Notes under the pieces: model-generated
The model's input: only the letters and a program-made list of their open reading frames with translations
What the model was told of the DNA's origin: nothing
The model's database searches: none
Shown: one piece after another, positions 10,415 to 22,804 of the stretch
Layout of the letters: each line of letters begins with the position of its first letter
Numbering within the stretch: position 1 is the first letter of the stretch
Program-made: the position numbers and the translations under genes
NCBI GenBank assembly: GCA_963681505.1
Contig: OY811985.1
Location: forward strand, 3,895,271 to 3,959,270
Origin: Eunapius fragilis
Lineage: Eukaryota; Porifera; Demospongiae; Spongillida; Spongillidae
Direction of reading: 5' to 3'
DNA length: 64,000 nt

Positions 10415-12865
10415 GTAAGTCAGCTGTGTAGCAAGTGATTAGCCATGGGGTGGGTGTGGTCTTTTATATACTTTCCGGTTCCTAGTACAAACTGTAGCCG
10501 TATGTGTATCATACTTGACGTATATGCACCAAGGTCTGTATGCAAACAGACTCTATCAGATATGTCGCTACAATTTGTTTAGGGACCATACTTGGTTCAT
10601 ACTGATAGCATAAGCTAGTCAGGATTGTCGTCCCTTATATGGTATTGTTTATACTCACTGCTTAATTTCATTCATACCTCCAAAAGTGATGCTTCCTTGT
10701 ACGGAATTATTATTATTTTTTTAAGCATTTGACTGACTAGTTTCTTTGCATTCGAAATTTTGCAATGTCTGTGCCTGCTTAAAGCAACACCTAGAAACTG
10801 CTATCTCAAATTTGAGGTGTACTGAAGATAGTTGTGGTTAGTTCCAGTAGGGGGGCAGTTGTATCCATTCACAAGCGGTGTTCCACCAAATGACTGCAAC
10901 TGCAGAAAACCCTGAACAAGACACTGAGTACTGTCTTGTAGCTTGTATACATATAGCAAGATTCCGTACTGCATCTAGAATCATTTTTAAAAAAATTAAT
11001 CAGTATATGTACTTAAATTATGAACAACTCACATTGCTTTGCTGTGTAACAAGCTCTATGTAGTTCCCACAATTCCCCAATCTGGACTGTTGAGACATGA
11101 CTACATGGTACACAGACACTTGGTCTGTCATCTTTGCTGATCCGAGCACTATGTCATGCTGCACACTACACTGTAACAAGTAGCTCATCATGGTAGTACA
11201 TTCTCCAGCTGTAAAAAGTGGCAACTCAGACAGAATGCATAATCGGTTCTTTGAGGCCTAGGTGGAAAGAAGCCCTGCTTCAGTGTATGTTTGTAAGTAG
11301 CGTGCATTTAGAAACCTGTCTAGCTGTCCCTGGTTGATAAATGCACCTGTCTGCTTGTACTTCTTGTAAAGAGATCCCACGAATGACATGTTGGACAAAT
11401 GTGGAAGATTACAGTTCCCTCAATGTACCTCCACACCTGTAATTAAACGTTTGTTTATATAATATATCAACACTGCCACGCATACCTTTCACTTCCACCA
11501 TGACAAATGTAGCAATATGCAAAACCTCAATGCAATGTCATGACTGGAAGAGCATCTGTTTCCATGTACATTGTAGTTTCACACATTAGAATAAAAAGAC
11601 TCAAACCTAAAGGCAAAGTAAGTGCAAGTTCCAAGAAGGTACAGTACGAAATCTGAAATAACTTAGAGAATATACAGCAGACATAAAACTACATATCATC
11701 ACAGTGTAAAACAGGTACATGGTGTACATGCACCTTTAAATATGCCAGTAGAACTTTCTTGTCACCCTCACTCGATTATGGACCCTATGAAAATGCATAT
11801 CTGAGACCACCCCTTAAAGCCACGTCCAACAAAAGACTTGTGATGTTGGTAGACATTACCATACATCTTTGTCGTAAACCCCGACGTACTGTATGATTTG
11901 ATGTAAGCCAGAATTTCACTTCACTCATTTTGGGCATTACAATGCTAAGGATGTGTTTGCAGAAACCAAGTAACATGGTATGTGCAGGTATGCCCCTATT
12001 GGAGTAGGATTGTCATAAATAATTACTCCTGCCATTTCCTTACTGATACAGGTCAGCAGGGATAACTCCTCACTCTAGATTGTGGCACGGACACATGTCC
12101 TTTTTCCATTCTTCAACCCCCCAGCATACCTCCACCATCCACCGTGTACCCTTCCCTAATATCCCCCACCCACCAACTCCCCCACACCATGACACCAACA
12201 CAGGTCAGTGGCAATAACAGGTCTTGCTTATACACGTCTCAGAGTAACAGTTTCCCAGTTCTGGACTAAGTTGATATTAGACTATAGCATAATGAAATCT
12301 TGCAATTTGATTGGTCAAATGCAGGTATCTGATTTTTCCATTGTGTCCTCTAACTGCCAGAGGGTGGGTATTCTAAGTACCATATAGGATATTAAAGACT
12401 ATGGATGAGCAAGAATCTAAATTATATATTACTGGAACCATTACAGAGTTCTGCATTGTCGTACTCTTTGTGGTATTGATGGCGGTGGCTTCAAGTGAAG
12501 AGCTGCATGCTTTAACGAATACGTTAAAGACTACGATGACCTGTTCTCTCCGTTGACTCCAGACTGGTAGTTGTTGTTGCTCACAATGAATGGTTCATTT
12601 TAAACCCACCGATGCCTGCACGTTTGCATTGCTGGCTACTGTTTTATCAAGTGTATTGTGTCCAAGAGGTGTATTTGCATACCAACAGAATTCTTTTGGC
12701 TGTGGTAATGGTTGCAAATAAAACACTTCTGATTTTCAGCTTTACCAGGCATTGTGAAAGTTACTTTTAAAATAGCCTTTCAAAACAACGCTTGGGATTC
12801 TCTGCGTTTGTGTAGTGTGTTACAACCCCACCCCCTATCTAACTCACACCTCCCCACCCTACACT
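10415..12865. other. no gene recognised
   Basis: AT-rich sequence with only short open frames and no convincing protein similarity on either strand. It could contain the rest of the small secreted gene, but I could not place an exon. Confidence 0.4.
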
Positions 12866-13130
12866 CAGTGGCGGATCCAGAAATTCGGCGAGGGGGGTTT
12901 GACATGAATAATTAATGAGGGAAGGGGCGGAAGAGGTGCCATGTCCGAACTAGGTGTATGGGAAGAGATGTAGCATGTGTATATGAAGAATTCAATGTAG
13001 AGGGAAAGCGCTGAACCTTTAAAAATTCGAAACACCGATAGAGTACATATGAATAATTATATTGATCATCATTATTGAGGGGGGGGGGGGGGGGGGGGGG
13101 TCCTGACCCCCTGGATCCGCCCCGACACTG
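12866..13130. mobile_element. MITE with GGCGGATCCAG ends, related to the hAT at 33.8 kb
   Basis: The left end is CAGTGGCGGATCCAGAAATTC and the right end CTGGATCCGCCCCGACACTG, with a long poly(G) run before the right end (13080-13100). The GCGGATCCAGAAATTC end is shared with the transposase-bearing element at 33808-35440, so this is likely its internally deleted derivative. Confidence 0.7.
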
Positions 13131-13368
13131 CGAGCAGACTTTGGTTATACAAACTATGACTGCAGATATAACTAATGTATAACTTTGGTATAAACACACA
13201 CAATCCTATAACTTTGGTTTAAATGAATTATGCGCATTTAAACTAAAGTTGTAACTTCTGTATAAACGCAAATAATTGGATTATGTTGCGTTTATACCAA
13301 AGTTATAAGAGTTGTTTTGCGGTTATACGCGTAGTTATAGTTTGTATAACCATAGTCTGCTCGCAGTG
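13126..13368. mobile_element. foldback element with CACTGCGAGCAGACT ends
   Basis: The left end CACTGCGAGCAGACT followed by TTGGTTATACAAACTAT is repeated inverted at the right end (ATAGTTTGTATAACC then AGTCTGCTCGCAGTG). Inner arms with ATAACTTTGGTATAAAC and GTTTATACCAAAGTTAT extend the palindrome. It abuts the preceding MITE, sharing CACTG. No coding capacity. Confidence 0.75.
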
Positions 13369-13854
13369 CTTGCTATCTAACCCACCCCCATGGTTACCTA
13401 ATCTCCTAGCTATCTAACCATTACAATGGCTACGTAATACAACCACCTATCCATGTCATTCCTTCCCACCATCTCTTCCCATCCACCCCTTCACATACAA
13501 TCTCTTTCACCCTCCCGGATCTCCTCAAGTACGGGCCATGTTCTTGTACGATAAGGGGTGGGAGAAGGGGGACATTTGGTCCCTCACACCACCACCTAGC
13601 TGGCAACATACCTACACAACACTGCTCAGACATCTGCACGGTGTGTATATTGCAATGTATACTGCTGGATCACAGCTGTGCTAGCTGTATCAATAGCATG
13701 GTCAAAGAGTCATGCCACAATATTATCTGTATGCGTTGAATGTGTTAATTTGGGACTGCATGATTTGCATGATTTAAAAACATTATTATCTAGTGAACTT
13801 GTTTAACCTTCTTTGGATCCCTTTGACCTTCTGGGGCATACCCACAGTAAGTGT

Positions 13855-14417
13855 TCAATAAACAGGAATCGAGTACATCTGGGTCATATTCCATAAAGCT
13901 GCTGCTGCTATATTCAATGATTTTTGCATCCACAAGAAGCAACCATAATCATTTCTACAGTGTTCTCTCGTTGCATGGAATGATCCCTTGATACCTGCTT
14001 TTAACCGATTAAAGTAGAGTTGCTCAAAAACAACTAAATGAGGCAGCAGAGGAATCTTAGGTAGCTGGAAGAGGTTCTCAACAACATAATGTGAAGCCGT
14101 GAACATGAGTAACTTCAAATTGGCATATTTTTTCAAAGGGTCTGGAAGAATTTATTGGTAACAGTAAACATATCTTTGATGCAGATATGCGTATCTCGGC
14201 AGTAATCTGTTAATCCAGAACACAACTGCCTCACTCCGCATAAATCTACAACATCACCTCCTGTTGCCATAGCTTGCATATCATTGATCCAAGTTCCTCC
14301 CTGATGGTTATAGGCACAAACCCTGGCACATGTCAAGAGACTAGACATTAAAGCACAAATGTCTGCCTGGTTATAACAATTTTCTAGCGAAGTCTGCCAT
14401 TGTATCACATATTGCAT
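13855..14417 (-). pseudogene. unrecognised gene-like fragment, two overlapping frames
   Basis: On the minus strand two consecutive open frames meet near 14135. The first gives QTSLENCYNQADICALMSSL, HQGGTWINDMQAMATGGDVV and CIKDMFTVTNKFFQTL. The second gives KYANLKLLMFTASHYVVENL, PKIPLLPHLVVFEQLYF and CRNDYGCFLWMQKSLNIAAA. Their composition looks protein-like, and part is duplicated at 6324-6490. I do not recognise a family. A decayed gene or transposon ORF with one frame change is possible. Confidence 0.3.
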
Positions 14418-14464
14418 GCCAGAAAAGTATCAATGCCGGTTAGAGTCAGATTGAGATTGGTGCC

Positions 14465-15597
14465 TCTCTCCTATTGTGCCTCCCTCTCCTTTCTCCTCTC
14501 CTTTCTCTTCTCCTCTTGTGCCTCCCTCTCCTTTCTCCTCTCCTCTTGTGCCTCCCTCTCCTTTCTCCTCTCCTCTTGTGCCTCCCTCTCCTTCCTCCTC
14601 TCCTTTTGTGCCTACTCTCCTTTCTCTTCTCCTCTTGTGCCTCCCTCTCCTTTCTCCTCTCCTCTTGTGCCTCCCTCTCCTTTCTCCTTTCCTCTTGTGC
14701 CTCCCTCTCCTTCCTCCTCTCCTTTCTCTTCTCCTCTTGTGCCTCCCTCTCCTTTCTCCTCTCCTCTTGTGCCTCCCTCTCCTTTCTCCTCTCCTCTTAT
14801 GCTTCCCTCTCCTTCCTCCTCTCCTCTTGTGCCTCCCTCTCCTTTCTCCTCTCCTCTTGTGCCTCCCTCTCCTTTCTCCTCTCCTCTCGTGCCTCCCTCT
14901 CCTTTCTCCTCTCCTCTTGTGCCTCCCTCTCCTTCCTCCTCTCCTCTTGTGCCTCCCTCTCCTTTCTCCTCTCCTCTTGTGCCTCCCTCTCCTTTCTCCT
15001 CTCCTCTTGTGCCTCCCTCTCCTTTCTCCTCTCCTTCCTCCTCTCCTCTTGTGCCTCCCTCTCCTTCCTCCTCTCCTCTTGTGCCTCCCTCTCCTTCCTC
15101 CTCTCCTTTTGTGCCTACTCTCCTTTCTCTTCTCCTCTTGTGCCTCCCTCTCCTTTCTCCTCTCCTCTTGTGCCTCTCTCCTTTCTCCTCTCCTCTCGTG
15201 CCTCCCTCTCCTTTCTCCTCTCCTCTCGTGCCTCCCTCTCCTTTCTCTTCTCCTCTTGTGCCTCTCTCTCCTCTTGTGCCTCCCTCTCCTTTCTCCTCTC
15301 CTCTTGTGCCTCCCTCTCCTTTCTCCTTTCCTCTTGTGCCTCCCTCTCCCTCCTCTCCTCTTGTGCCTCCCTCTCCTTTCTCCTCTCCTCTTGTGCCTCC
15401 CTCTCTTTTCTCCTTTCCTCTTGTGCCTCCCTCTCCTTTTGTGCCTACTCTCCTTTCTCTTCTCCTCTTGTGCCTCCCTCTCCTTTCTCTTCTCCTCTTG
15501 TGCCTCTCTCTCCTTTCTCCTCTCCTCTTGTGCCTCCCTCTCCTTTCTCCTCTCCTCTTGTGCCTCCCTCTCCTTTCTCTTCTCCTCTTATGCCTCC
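14465..15597 (+). repeat. CT-rich 30-bp minisatellite, left part
   Basis: About 37 units of CTCTCCTCTTGTGCCTCCCT plus CTCCTTTCTC (30 bp), with variants CTTCCTCC, CTCTCGTG and CTTATG. All three plus frames stay open for about 400 codons because the unit is a multiple of three and has no stop. The array resumes at 20063 after the retrotransposon. Confidence 0.95.
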
Positions 15598-15720
15598 TGT
15601 GAAATACTTACTCTCGATGGCAACAGATTCAAAACAGCATGCACACTCAATCCAACATCACGCGAGTCAAATCACACACTGCACTAATATTTAGTTAATT
15701 ATTAAGTCGAGAACATCACA
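15598..15720 (-). repeat. LTR (3' LTR of the Ty3-type element)
   Basis: This 123-bp repeat begins TGTGAAATACTTACTC and ends GAGAACATCACA (TG...CA on both strands), and appears identical to 19940-20062. Outside it lies CCTCC (15593-15597), which is repeated at 20063-20067 as a 5-bp target duplication. Confidence 0.95.
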
Positions 15721-18700
15721 TCTTTTCCCCCTCTTCTCGATAACGGGCTGGTTTGCGTACTATTCTCCCACTTCGTGTGCTTGTGATATGGCGTTCATCA
15801 GGGTTCCTCTTGTGCCCATCTGTGGCAGGAACAGCAGAGGGGTTTGGGGTCCCTCCACCATTCTGTTCTTTTCCAAGAACCTCGTCACCATGGGAACCAC
15901 GTTCTTCATCATTCCTATTAGGTTCTCTTGTTTCCAAGGAAGGAACCTCTCTTGTTTCCTCTGACCGCCCACCCATTTGGGGTGATACGGGAGCAGCTCC
16001 TACCCCATTGTAAGGGATGCTCGGGAGCATAGGTGTAGGGTGGGTGGTATCGGCCTCCTGGCAAATAATGGGAACAGGAACGGGTTCTTCAGAGTCCTCC
16101 CTTGGTCCAGATACCCCCAACTGGTCACTTCCACTTCGTATCATCTGCTCTACATGCCGTTTCCACAGGTTACTTCCTCCCACCTGCACATGGTATGTTT
16201 TAGGCCCAACCTTGGCCTTCACTTGAGCTTGACACCATCTCTCAGTCCCTGGACGCCTGTAGTCACGTACCATCACCCAGTCTCCCACTTCAAAACTTCT
16301 GTCCCGTGCCGTTGCTCGTGCTTGTACCTGAACTGACTGGTTCTTGGCAACGGTTCCTGCAAGGTCTGGTGTTAGCAGATGCAAACGGCTCCTCACATCC
16401 CGGCCAATCATCAGACGCGCTGGCGACTCTTCAGTGGTTGCATGCCTGGCATTCCGATAATTCATAAGGAAACTTGCTAGTCGATGCTGGAAGGTTCGCC
16501 CATCTTTTCTTGAGGATCGCAATGCTTGTTTCAAGGTCTGCACAAAACGCTCCGCCAACCCATTAGTTGCAGGGTGATAAGGACTAGTTGTGATGTGTTT
16601 GATGTGGTTAAGACTGGTGAATCTCTCAAAAGCTTGTGAAGCAAATTGTGGGCCATTGTCAGTGACAATTTGAACAGGTATGCCCCATCTAGCAAACAAA
16701 AGCCTCAGTTCTTCGATAGTGGATTCTGCAGTTGTTTTTTCCATTGTCACTACCTCGGGCCACTTTGAATAAGCATCTACCACACAGAGAAGAGTTTTGT
16801 TCTCAAATGGACCTGCAAAATCAATATGAATTCTCTTCCCAGGCCCCTCCGGGAACTCCCATGGATGCAAGGTTGACAATTTCGGGTTTTGCTTCATTCG
16901 CTGACACCCTTGACAGGCATGTGTGACCTCTTCAATTCCCTTGTCAATGCCTGGCCACCACACATGGCTTCGTGCGAGCCCCTTCATCTTCACCACCCCC
17001 AAATGTCCGTCATGCAGCTCCTCCAGAACGCGATCCCTCAGTTTCGTTGGGATTACTACACGAATTCCCCACATGATGCAACTTTGTTCAATGGTCAACT
17101 CATGCCTCCTGTCATAGTATGGTTTCAAATCTGGACACTCCTCACACCCTTTGACAGGCCAGCCACTCAGGGTAAAATGTAATACCTTAGCCAATATGGG
17201 ATCGTTCTGAGTAGCTCCCTTCAGGGACATTGCAGTAATTGGCAGATTTTCAATCTGTTTAATGAAAAGGTTTCCCATTCCATCCTGCTCAGTGCCATCT
17301 TGTGAGGGTAACGGAAGCCGAGATAAGGCATCAGCATTTGCATGCTGAGATGTATTCCGATATTTAATTTCAAAGTCATACCCAGCGAGAAACATTGCAT
17401 ACCTTTGAAGCCTTGCTGCTGTAGTGATGCTAATACCCTTGTCTGGCCTGAAAATCACAGTTAGGGGTTGGTGGTCAGTTATCAGTGTGAAGTGTGATCC
17501 AAATAAGTACTGGTTAAACTTCTTAATTCCCCACACCAAGGCTAGTGCCTCCTTGTCAATCTGGGAATACTTCTGTTCCGTAACCGTTAATGTGCGAGAC
17601 GCAAAAGCCACCGGTCGTTCTTCACCTGTTGCTGTGATGTGGGACAACACAGCCCCCAAACCATAGGAGCTTGCATCACATGCTAGTGTCATGGGTAGAC
17701 TGGGGTCAAAATGGGCCAACACTGTGTCCGCCGTTACCACGTCCTTCACCATCTTCCAAGCCTCCTCACAAGCTTTGGTCCACGACCACTTCACATCCTT
17801 TTGTAGTAATGCATGTAAAGGGGCCAATTTGGTTGACAGGTTTGGAAGGAATTTCCGATAGTAATTAACCATTCCCAGGAAGGAACGAAGTTGAGAGACA
17901 TTCATAGGTTTGGGTGATTCTACAATGGCTTGAATCTTCTCTGTGGTCTTGTGCAACCCTTGAGCATCAATAACATGGCCACAAAACTCTATTTGTCTCC
18001 GAAAGAAAATGCTCTTCTTTTTGTTGATTGTAAGTCCATACTGGTCTAGACGCTTAAACACAGTCTCCAATAGGTGTAGATGTTCCTCCATGTTTCCTCC
18101 AGCAACTACAATGTCATCTAAGAAACACTGAACATTAGGTATTCCTTGCAATATAGTATCCATAGTTCTCTGCCAAATGGCAGGGGCTGATGCCACGCCG
18201 AAAGCCATCCGATTGAACTGAAACAGGCCCTTGTGCGTGTTCACAGTAAGCAGCCCCCTTGATTCCTCATCCAGTTCCATTTGCAAATACGCCCACTGCA
18301 AATCTATTTTGCTGAAAAGAGCTCCTTTACCCAACGCAGCAAAGATGTCATCCATTTTTGGTAATGGGTATTGATCCACTTTGAGGACTGGGTTAATGGT
18401 CATCTTAAAATCCCCACATAGGCGGATTGTCCCATTTGGTTTCGGTACCACCACAATCGGTGTTGCCCAGTCACTCCAGTCTACCCTACTAATGACCCCA
18501 TCTTTCTGTAACCGATCAAGCTCTTTCTCTACCTTCTCACGTAAGCTATATGGAATGGGTCTAGCCTTTAAAAACACAGGTTGGGCTCCCTCCTTTAGGA
18601 TCATCTTAGCCTTGATTCCGGAGACCTTGCCCAAACAATCCCTCCAGGGTTGAGGATACTTAATCTTTAAAGCTTCCAATGCTTCTTCCATTCGCTTTTC

Positions 18701-19939
18701 ATCTACCACTCTGACTGCCTTGATATCATGCCAATTTACTGAGATACTGGCTAGCCAATTCCGTCCTAACAATGGTGGTCCCCTTCCATCCACCACTATG
18801 AGAGGTAGTCTGGCATATTCTCCGTTCTTCTGCACCTTCACCACTACCTCTCCTCTTGGAGATATCTTCTCCCCAGTATACGTCCTAAGGCGTGTGGATG
18901 CTTTCTGTAAGGGTATATGCCTAAACTTCTCTTGATACATACTGAATGGCAATAAAGATACTGCAGCCCCTGTGTCTAGTTCCATTTGAACAGGTAAGCC
19001 TTCTATCAATACCCCCACCATTATAGCCTCACCACTTTTCCACTGCTCTTTAGCAGCCCTCCTCTTGTTGATGGCCTGGCCCCAGTACACCGGTACCTCT
19101 GCCTCCTCTTCATTCTCGATCGTAGCCTCACTGGATAACTCCTTCACTCTTCTATCTTTCATCTTGTCTGATCCTGAGCCTCCCATTGTTCTTTTCTTCG
19201 CCTTACATACACGTGCTATGTGCCCTTTCTTTTTGCAAAAATGGCACTGTTGGTCAATAAATGGGCAGCCATGTGCTTGATGATTTCCACCGCATCTGTA
19301 ACACCTGCCTTGTGACCTAGTAGGTATTTGGTTCACTTCCTGAGGTTCTGTTTTTACTTGGATTGTATCAGTCATTTTCATTTGACCCGCATCCTTAACC
19401 GCCACTTCTTCTGTCTCAATTATCTCCACCGCCTTCGCAAATGTAAGTTCAGCCTTAGATAGAAGACGCTTCCGAACTACTTCATCTCTGATGCCACACA
19501 CGATTCGGTCTCGCAATGCATCGTCCCACCCGGTTCCAAACTGGCAGTGCTCCGTTAACTTTTGTAAGTTAGCCACGTACTCTCGGATGGACTCGCCCTC
19601 CTTCTGGTCGCGTTTGTGGAACCGATAACGCTCCGCGATAAGTAACGGTTTCGGCGCCAAATGCTTCGTCAATAACTCAACTAACTCCTTATACGTTTTG
19701 TCTGCCGGTTTACCTGGAACAGTTAGAGCTCGCAGAAGGCCGTACGTTCTCTTGCCAATACACGCTAGAAACGCCGCTTTTTTCTGTTCTGCTCCAATTT
19801 TATTTGCGTCGAAGAAGTGTTCCAATCTCTCCATATAACTGGGCCAGTCGTCCACAGCGCCATCGAACTCTTCTACCTTTCCCACGTGAATCGCCATAGT
19901 CCGTCGCCACTATGTTAGGGATCCCACCCTCGTCGCCAC

Positions 19940-20062
19940 TGTGAAATACTTACTCTCGATGGCAACAGATTCAAAACAGCATGCACACTCAATCCAACAT
20001 CACGCGAGTCAAATCACACACTGCACTAATATTTAGTTAATTATTAAGTCGAGAACATCACA
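19940..20062 (-). repeat. LTR (5' LTR of the Ty3-type element)
   Basis: This is the second copy of the 123-bp terminal repeat, apparently base-identical to 15598-15720. It is followed by CCTCC and the resumed minisatellite. Confidence 0.95.
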
Positions 20063-20126
20063 CCTCCCTCTCCTTTCTCCTCTCCTCTTATGCCTCCCTC
20101 TCCTTTCTCCTCTCCTCTTATGCTTC
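20063..20126 (+). repeat. CT-rich minisatellite, right part
   Basis: Two further CCTCCCTCTCCTTTCTCC units continue the 14465-15597 array beyond the retrotransposon, showing that the element landed inside the array. Confidence 0.9.
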
Positions 20127-20352
20127 CCTTATACATTTTCTGAGGAACGAATTAGACTGAAAATATGCTCCCAGCAGAATATGGAGGTGTATACTACACG
20201 TATGCTATGGTGAATGAGCTTGTAGATCATCAATAAGGATGATAATGTATCTTGGGGCGTGGATAGGTGGAGCATATGATCTGTAGAATGCTCTTCAGGC
20301 TGTGTGTTTGTGCACATGAGTTCTGGACATACATGGTTAGTGAATCAAGCCA

Positions 20353-20650
20353 GGTGTATTGCCCATGACCACTGGCAGACCTAACCCCACTTGTAATTCT
20401 TCACTATAATGTGAGCATGCAGATGTGTGTACTTGAGAGAATGGTTCAGACCATTTGACGCGCTTAGCTCAAGTCCAATCATGGCGGCATTGGCTGTGGC
20501 AATAAAATCCTCATGCTACACTTTATGAACAATTTGAGCAGCCTAGCTGATCTAGGTTTATCCCTTGTAAGGGTTTGTTTAATTGATATGAGATGTACGG
20601 GTGTATAATCATGCATGAGGCAGAGTATGGATACCTCCCAGTCACATGCA
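20353..20650. repeat. diverged copy of the 6660-7100 dispersed repeat
   Basis: ATGACCACTGGCAGACCTAA, GAACAATTTGAGCAGC and GCATGAGGCAGAGTATGG have counterparts in the same order at 6672, 6830 and 7065. Ends are unclear and no protein is encoded. Confidence 0.6.
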
Positions 20651-21509
20651 TTTGCGGAATTTTATGTCCCGCGTGCTTCAGTCTATAAAGCAAGGCAGCG
20701 GTATAGTAACATTACCCCTCCTTAGTCTCGTACCCAGACCCAGATTCCCAACAGCTGCAGATCGCGCATAGATCGAACTTTTTTGTTCTGTGCATCCTAG
20801 ACTTTGGAGAACCAAATAGATTGCAGCCTGTGGTGACGACGTCACGGTCGCTACTTAATTAGGAGTGCAATTGCATTCCATAGAGTTGAAGTAATAGCGT
20901 TCCAATTGGAGCTTTCTCCTCGAGGGTAGCTGTTTTTAAGTCCGCTCGGGTCTGAGCAAACAACCTTAATCGTTGGCAGGAGCGTTACAAGGACAAGGAC
21001 GCGCCCGCGACTCCGCACGGCTATGAACTCATGAGAACGGGATAGGCGAGGGGAAGCCAGACCGCCTGCCCCCTATCATCCGGACAAACCTCAGCCTCAA
21101 CGTTCCTTTCTATGTTTTGTAGCAGCTGGCTTCCTGCATGCTTTCGAGGATCAGACGGAGTTAAGGTTATTGTTTCTCATGCCGCAGTCGTAAAAGGACA
21201 TGTGCCTGTAGGGTGCTTCCTAATTTGCACACGTACTAGGTGGGTGGCATCAGAGATCATCTATATATGATCTCTGGTGGCATGCACGTTCTCAGTCGGA
21301 TAATAGTTATGACGACACGGTAATTAGTATATGACAACACAAAACGACACCCCATTTATGTGACGACACAAAGATTGCGTAACACCGGGGGGATCCCACG
21401 GAACAAAAAAATTCGCCAGACCCACTTCCACGTACAATGTAGCGGTGATGTGCAGGGTTCAGTTTTGGAAAGTTTATTTTTACTTAATTTTAATGCAGAC
21501 TAATGTGTA
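20651..21509. other. no gene recognised
   Basis: Moderately GC-rich unique-looking sequence. I see no extended open frame, exon-like block or clear repeat. Confidence 0.4.
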
Positions 21510-21880
21510 TGCCATCATAGTGTGGGGAAATTATATTCCTGTAGACAGCATGGTATCGTGGGTATCAATGGAGTGGAGAAGTAATACCTCGTGACTCGAA
21601 TTTGAGAATTTGAGGGAGGATTCCACACGACATACGAATTCCACGAATCCATAATTCCTACCTGAACTGTGGCATGTTCCAATCTTACCGCGCGTTTTAT
21701 ACATGTTGATTTATATAAGCACAACTCAATTCACGATACACCTGCTGTTGACAGATCAGAATACCGAATAAGACCGCGATAACAAATCAGTTTTCAGGGA
21801 AACTAGATTCACGATAGCAGTTTACATGTACTTAAGTATATTCAGTTCAGTCAGTTGATACCGCTCTAGCTGCCGAAATT

Positions 21881-22176
21881 ATGGACTTCCGACTTCTGGT
21901 AGCGCTGCTAGTTGCAACGTTAATCCTTCCATGCTCCCTCGCCTCGTAAGCACCAGCGGTTGTTAAGGATGCAATATTATCCTAACGTCCTGTTTTGCGC
22001 TCAGGAACAGCGTTTGCACTGTGACGGCGTATCGGTACAGTTACCGTGGAGACTACCGCACGGCTTCAGGCGTGACCTACTCCACTCAATACTACACTTA
22101 TGACTGTAGTAATCTCGGCTGGGGTGGTCGTACTGTACAGGCTCTCGAAGCGTGTCTTCGTAAGTACCCGCTGTAA
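21881..22176 (+). CDS. small secreted Tyr/Cys-rich protein, copy B
   Basis: Exon 1 is 21881-21945 (signal peptide MDFRLLVALLVATLILPCSL). Exon 2 starts at 22005 in phase 2. It reads NSVCTVTAYRYSYRGDYRTA, GVTYSTQYYTYDC, SNLGWGGRTVQALEACLR. It either ends KYPL with TAA at 22174-22176 or is spliced at a GTAAGT donor at 22160. With the signal removed, the product is about 47 residues with three cysteines in the mature part. The flank from 21510 is shared with copy A. The Cys/Tyr pattern is EMI-like at best. Copy B has the more regular ending, so I take it as the intact paralogue. Confidence 0.6.
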
Positions 22177-22488
22177 GCTGTTTATGCAAGTGATCAGCCA
22201 TGGTGTGCGTGGTCTTTATACATATGCCGGTTCCTAGCTATCTATATGCATCACGGTTGTTTCATTCAAAAAGCCCCCCCCCCCCCCCCCCCCGCAAAAG
22301 GTGTAATTGAGATTGTGGTTATCCAGCAATGCCTACTGTATGAAACAGGAGACAGAGTTATTATACTGGCATGTCCATATAGTATAAAAATACACATGAC
22401 TGGTATAAATGAGTGCACTGGCATTTTGATAGATAGTAGTGTACATAGACAGAATGGTTATGCTGGCATGTCTGTGCTTGGAATAAAT

Positions 22489-22804
22489 AGGGAGAGTTCT
22501 TTTACAGGCATGCCTAAGCGTAGTATGAAGAGTTAGAGAGATCATGCTACAAGGCATGTCTGTGATAGAAATAACATAGGCAGCTAAACCTGACCTGGTG
22601 AGTGGTATAAATAGGAAGAGTGCTTATAACGGTATGCCTAAGAATAGGGAGAGTTCTTTTACAGGCATGCCTAAGTGTAGTATGAAGAGTTAGAGAGATC
22701 ATGCTACAAGGCATGTCTGTGATAGAAATAACATAGGCAGCTAAACCTGACCTGGTGAGTGGTATAAATAGGAAGAGTGCTTATAAAGGTATGCCTAAGA
22801 ATGG
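22489..22804. repeat. tandem duplication, about 157-bp period
   Basis: GGGAGAGTTCTTTTACAGGC starts both units, at 22489 and about 22646. Both run through ATGAAGAGTTAGAGAGATC and CTAAACCTGACCTGGTGAG to GGTATGCCTAAGAAT. There are only a few mismatches, so the duplication is recent. Shorter related words (TATAAATAGG, GGCATGCCTAAG) recur on either side. Confidence 0.9.

Larger units (their letters stand above)
15598..20062 (-). mobile_element. Ty3/gypsy-type LTR retrotransposon, whole-looking
   Basis: The element is 4465 bp, with 123-bp LTRs and a 5-bp target duplication CCTCC. One long minus-strand gag-pol frame runs from 19897 to 15716 (1393 codons), overlapping the 3' LTR by a few bases. Parts in order: gag; two zinc knuckles (CYRCGGNHQAHGC and CHFCKKKGHIARVC); protease (LDTGAAVSLLP); reverse transcriptase (YPLPKMDDIF, FLDDIVVAGG); RNase H (LACDASSYGLGAVLSH); integrase (zinc-binding region, then HIDFAGPFENKTLLCVVDAY and FVQTLKQALRSS). 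A purine tract lies just before the 3' LTR. The LTRs look identical, so insertion was recent. It sits inside the CT-rich minisatellite. Single-frame gag-pol and short LTRs suggest a Mag-like lineage (inference). Confidence 0.95.

Noticed and set aside
14400-15694. Three overlapping ~400-codon plus-strand open frames rich in Ser, Pro, Leu and Cys
   Set aside because: The 30-bp CT-rich minisatellite is open in all three frames because its unit has no stop; no splice structure or conservation supports coding.
19992-20062. Possible extra solo LTR beside the Ty3-type element
   Set aside because: It is simply part of the element's own 5' LTR (19940-20062), paired with 15598-15720.
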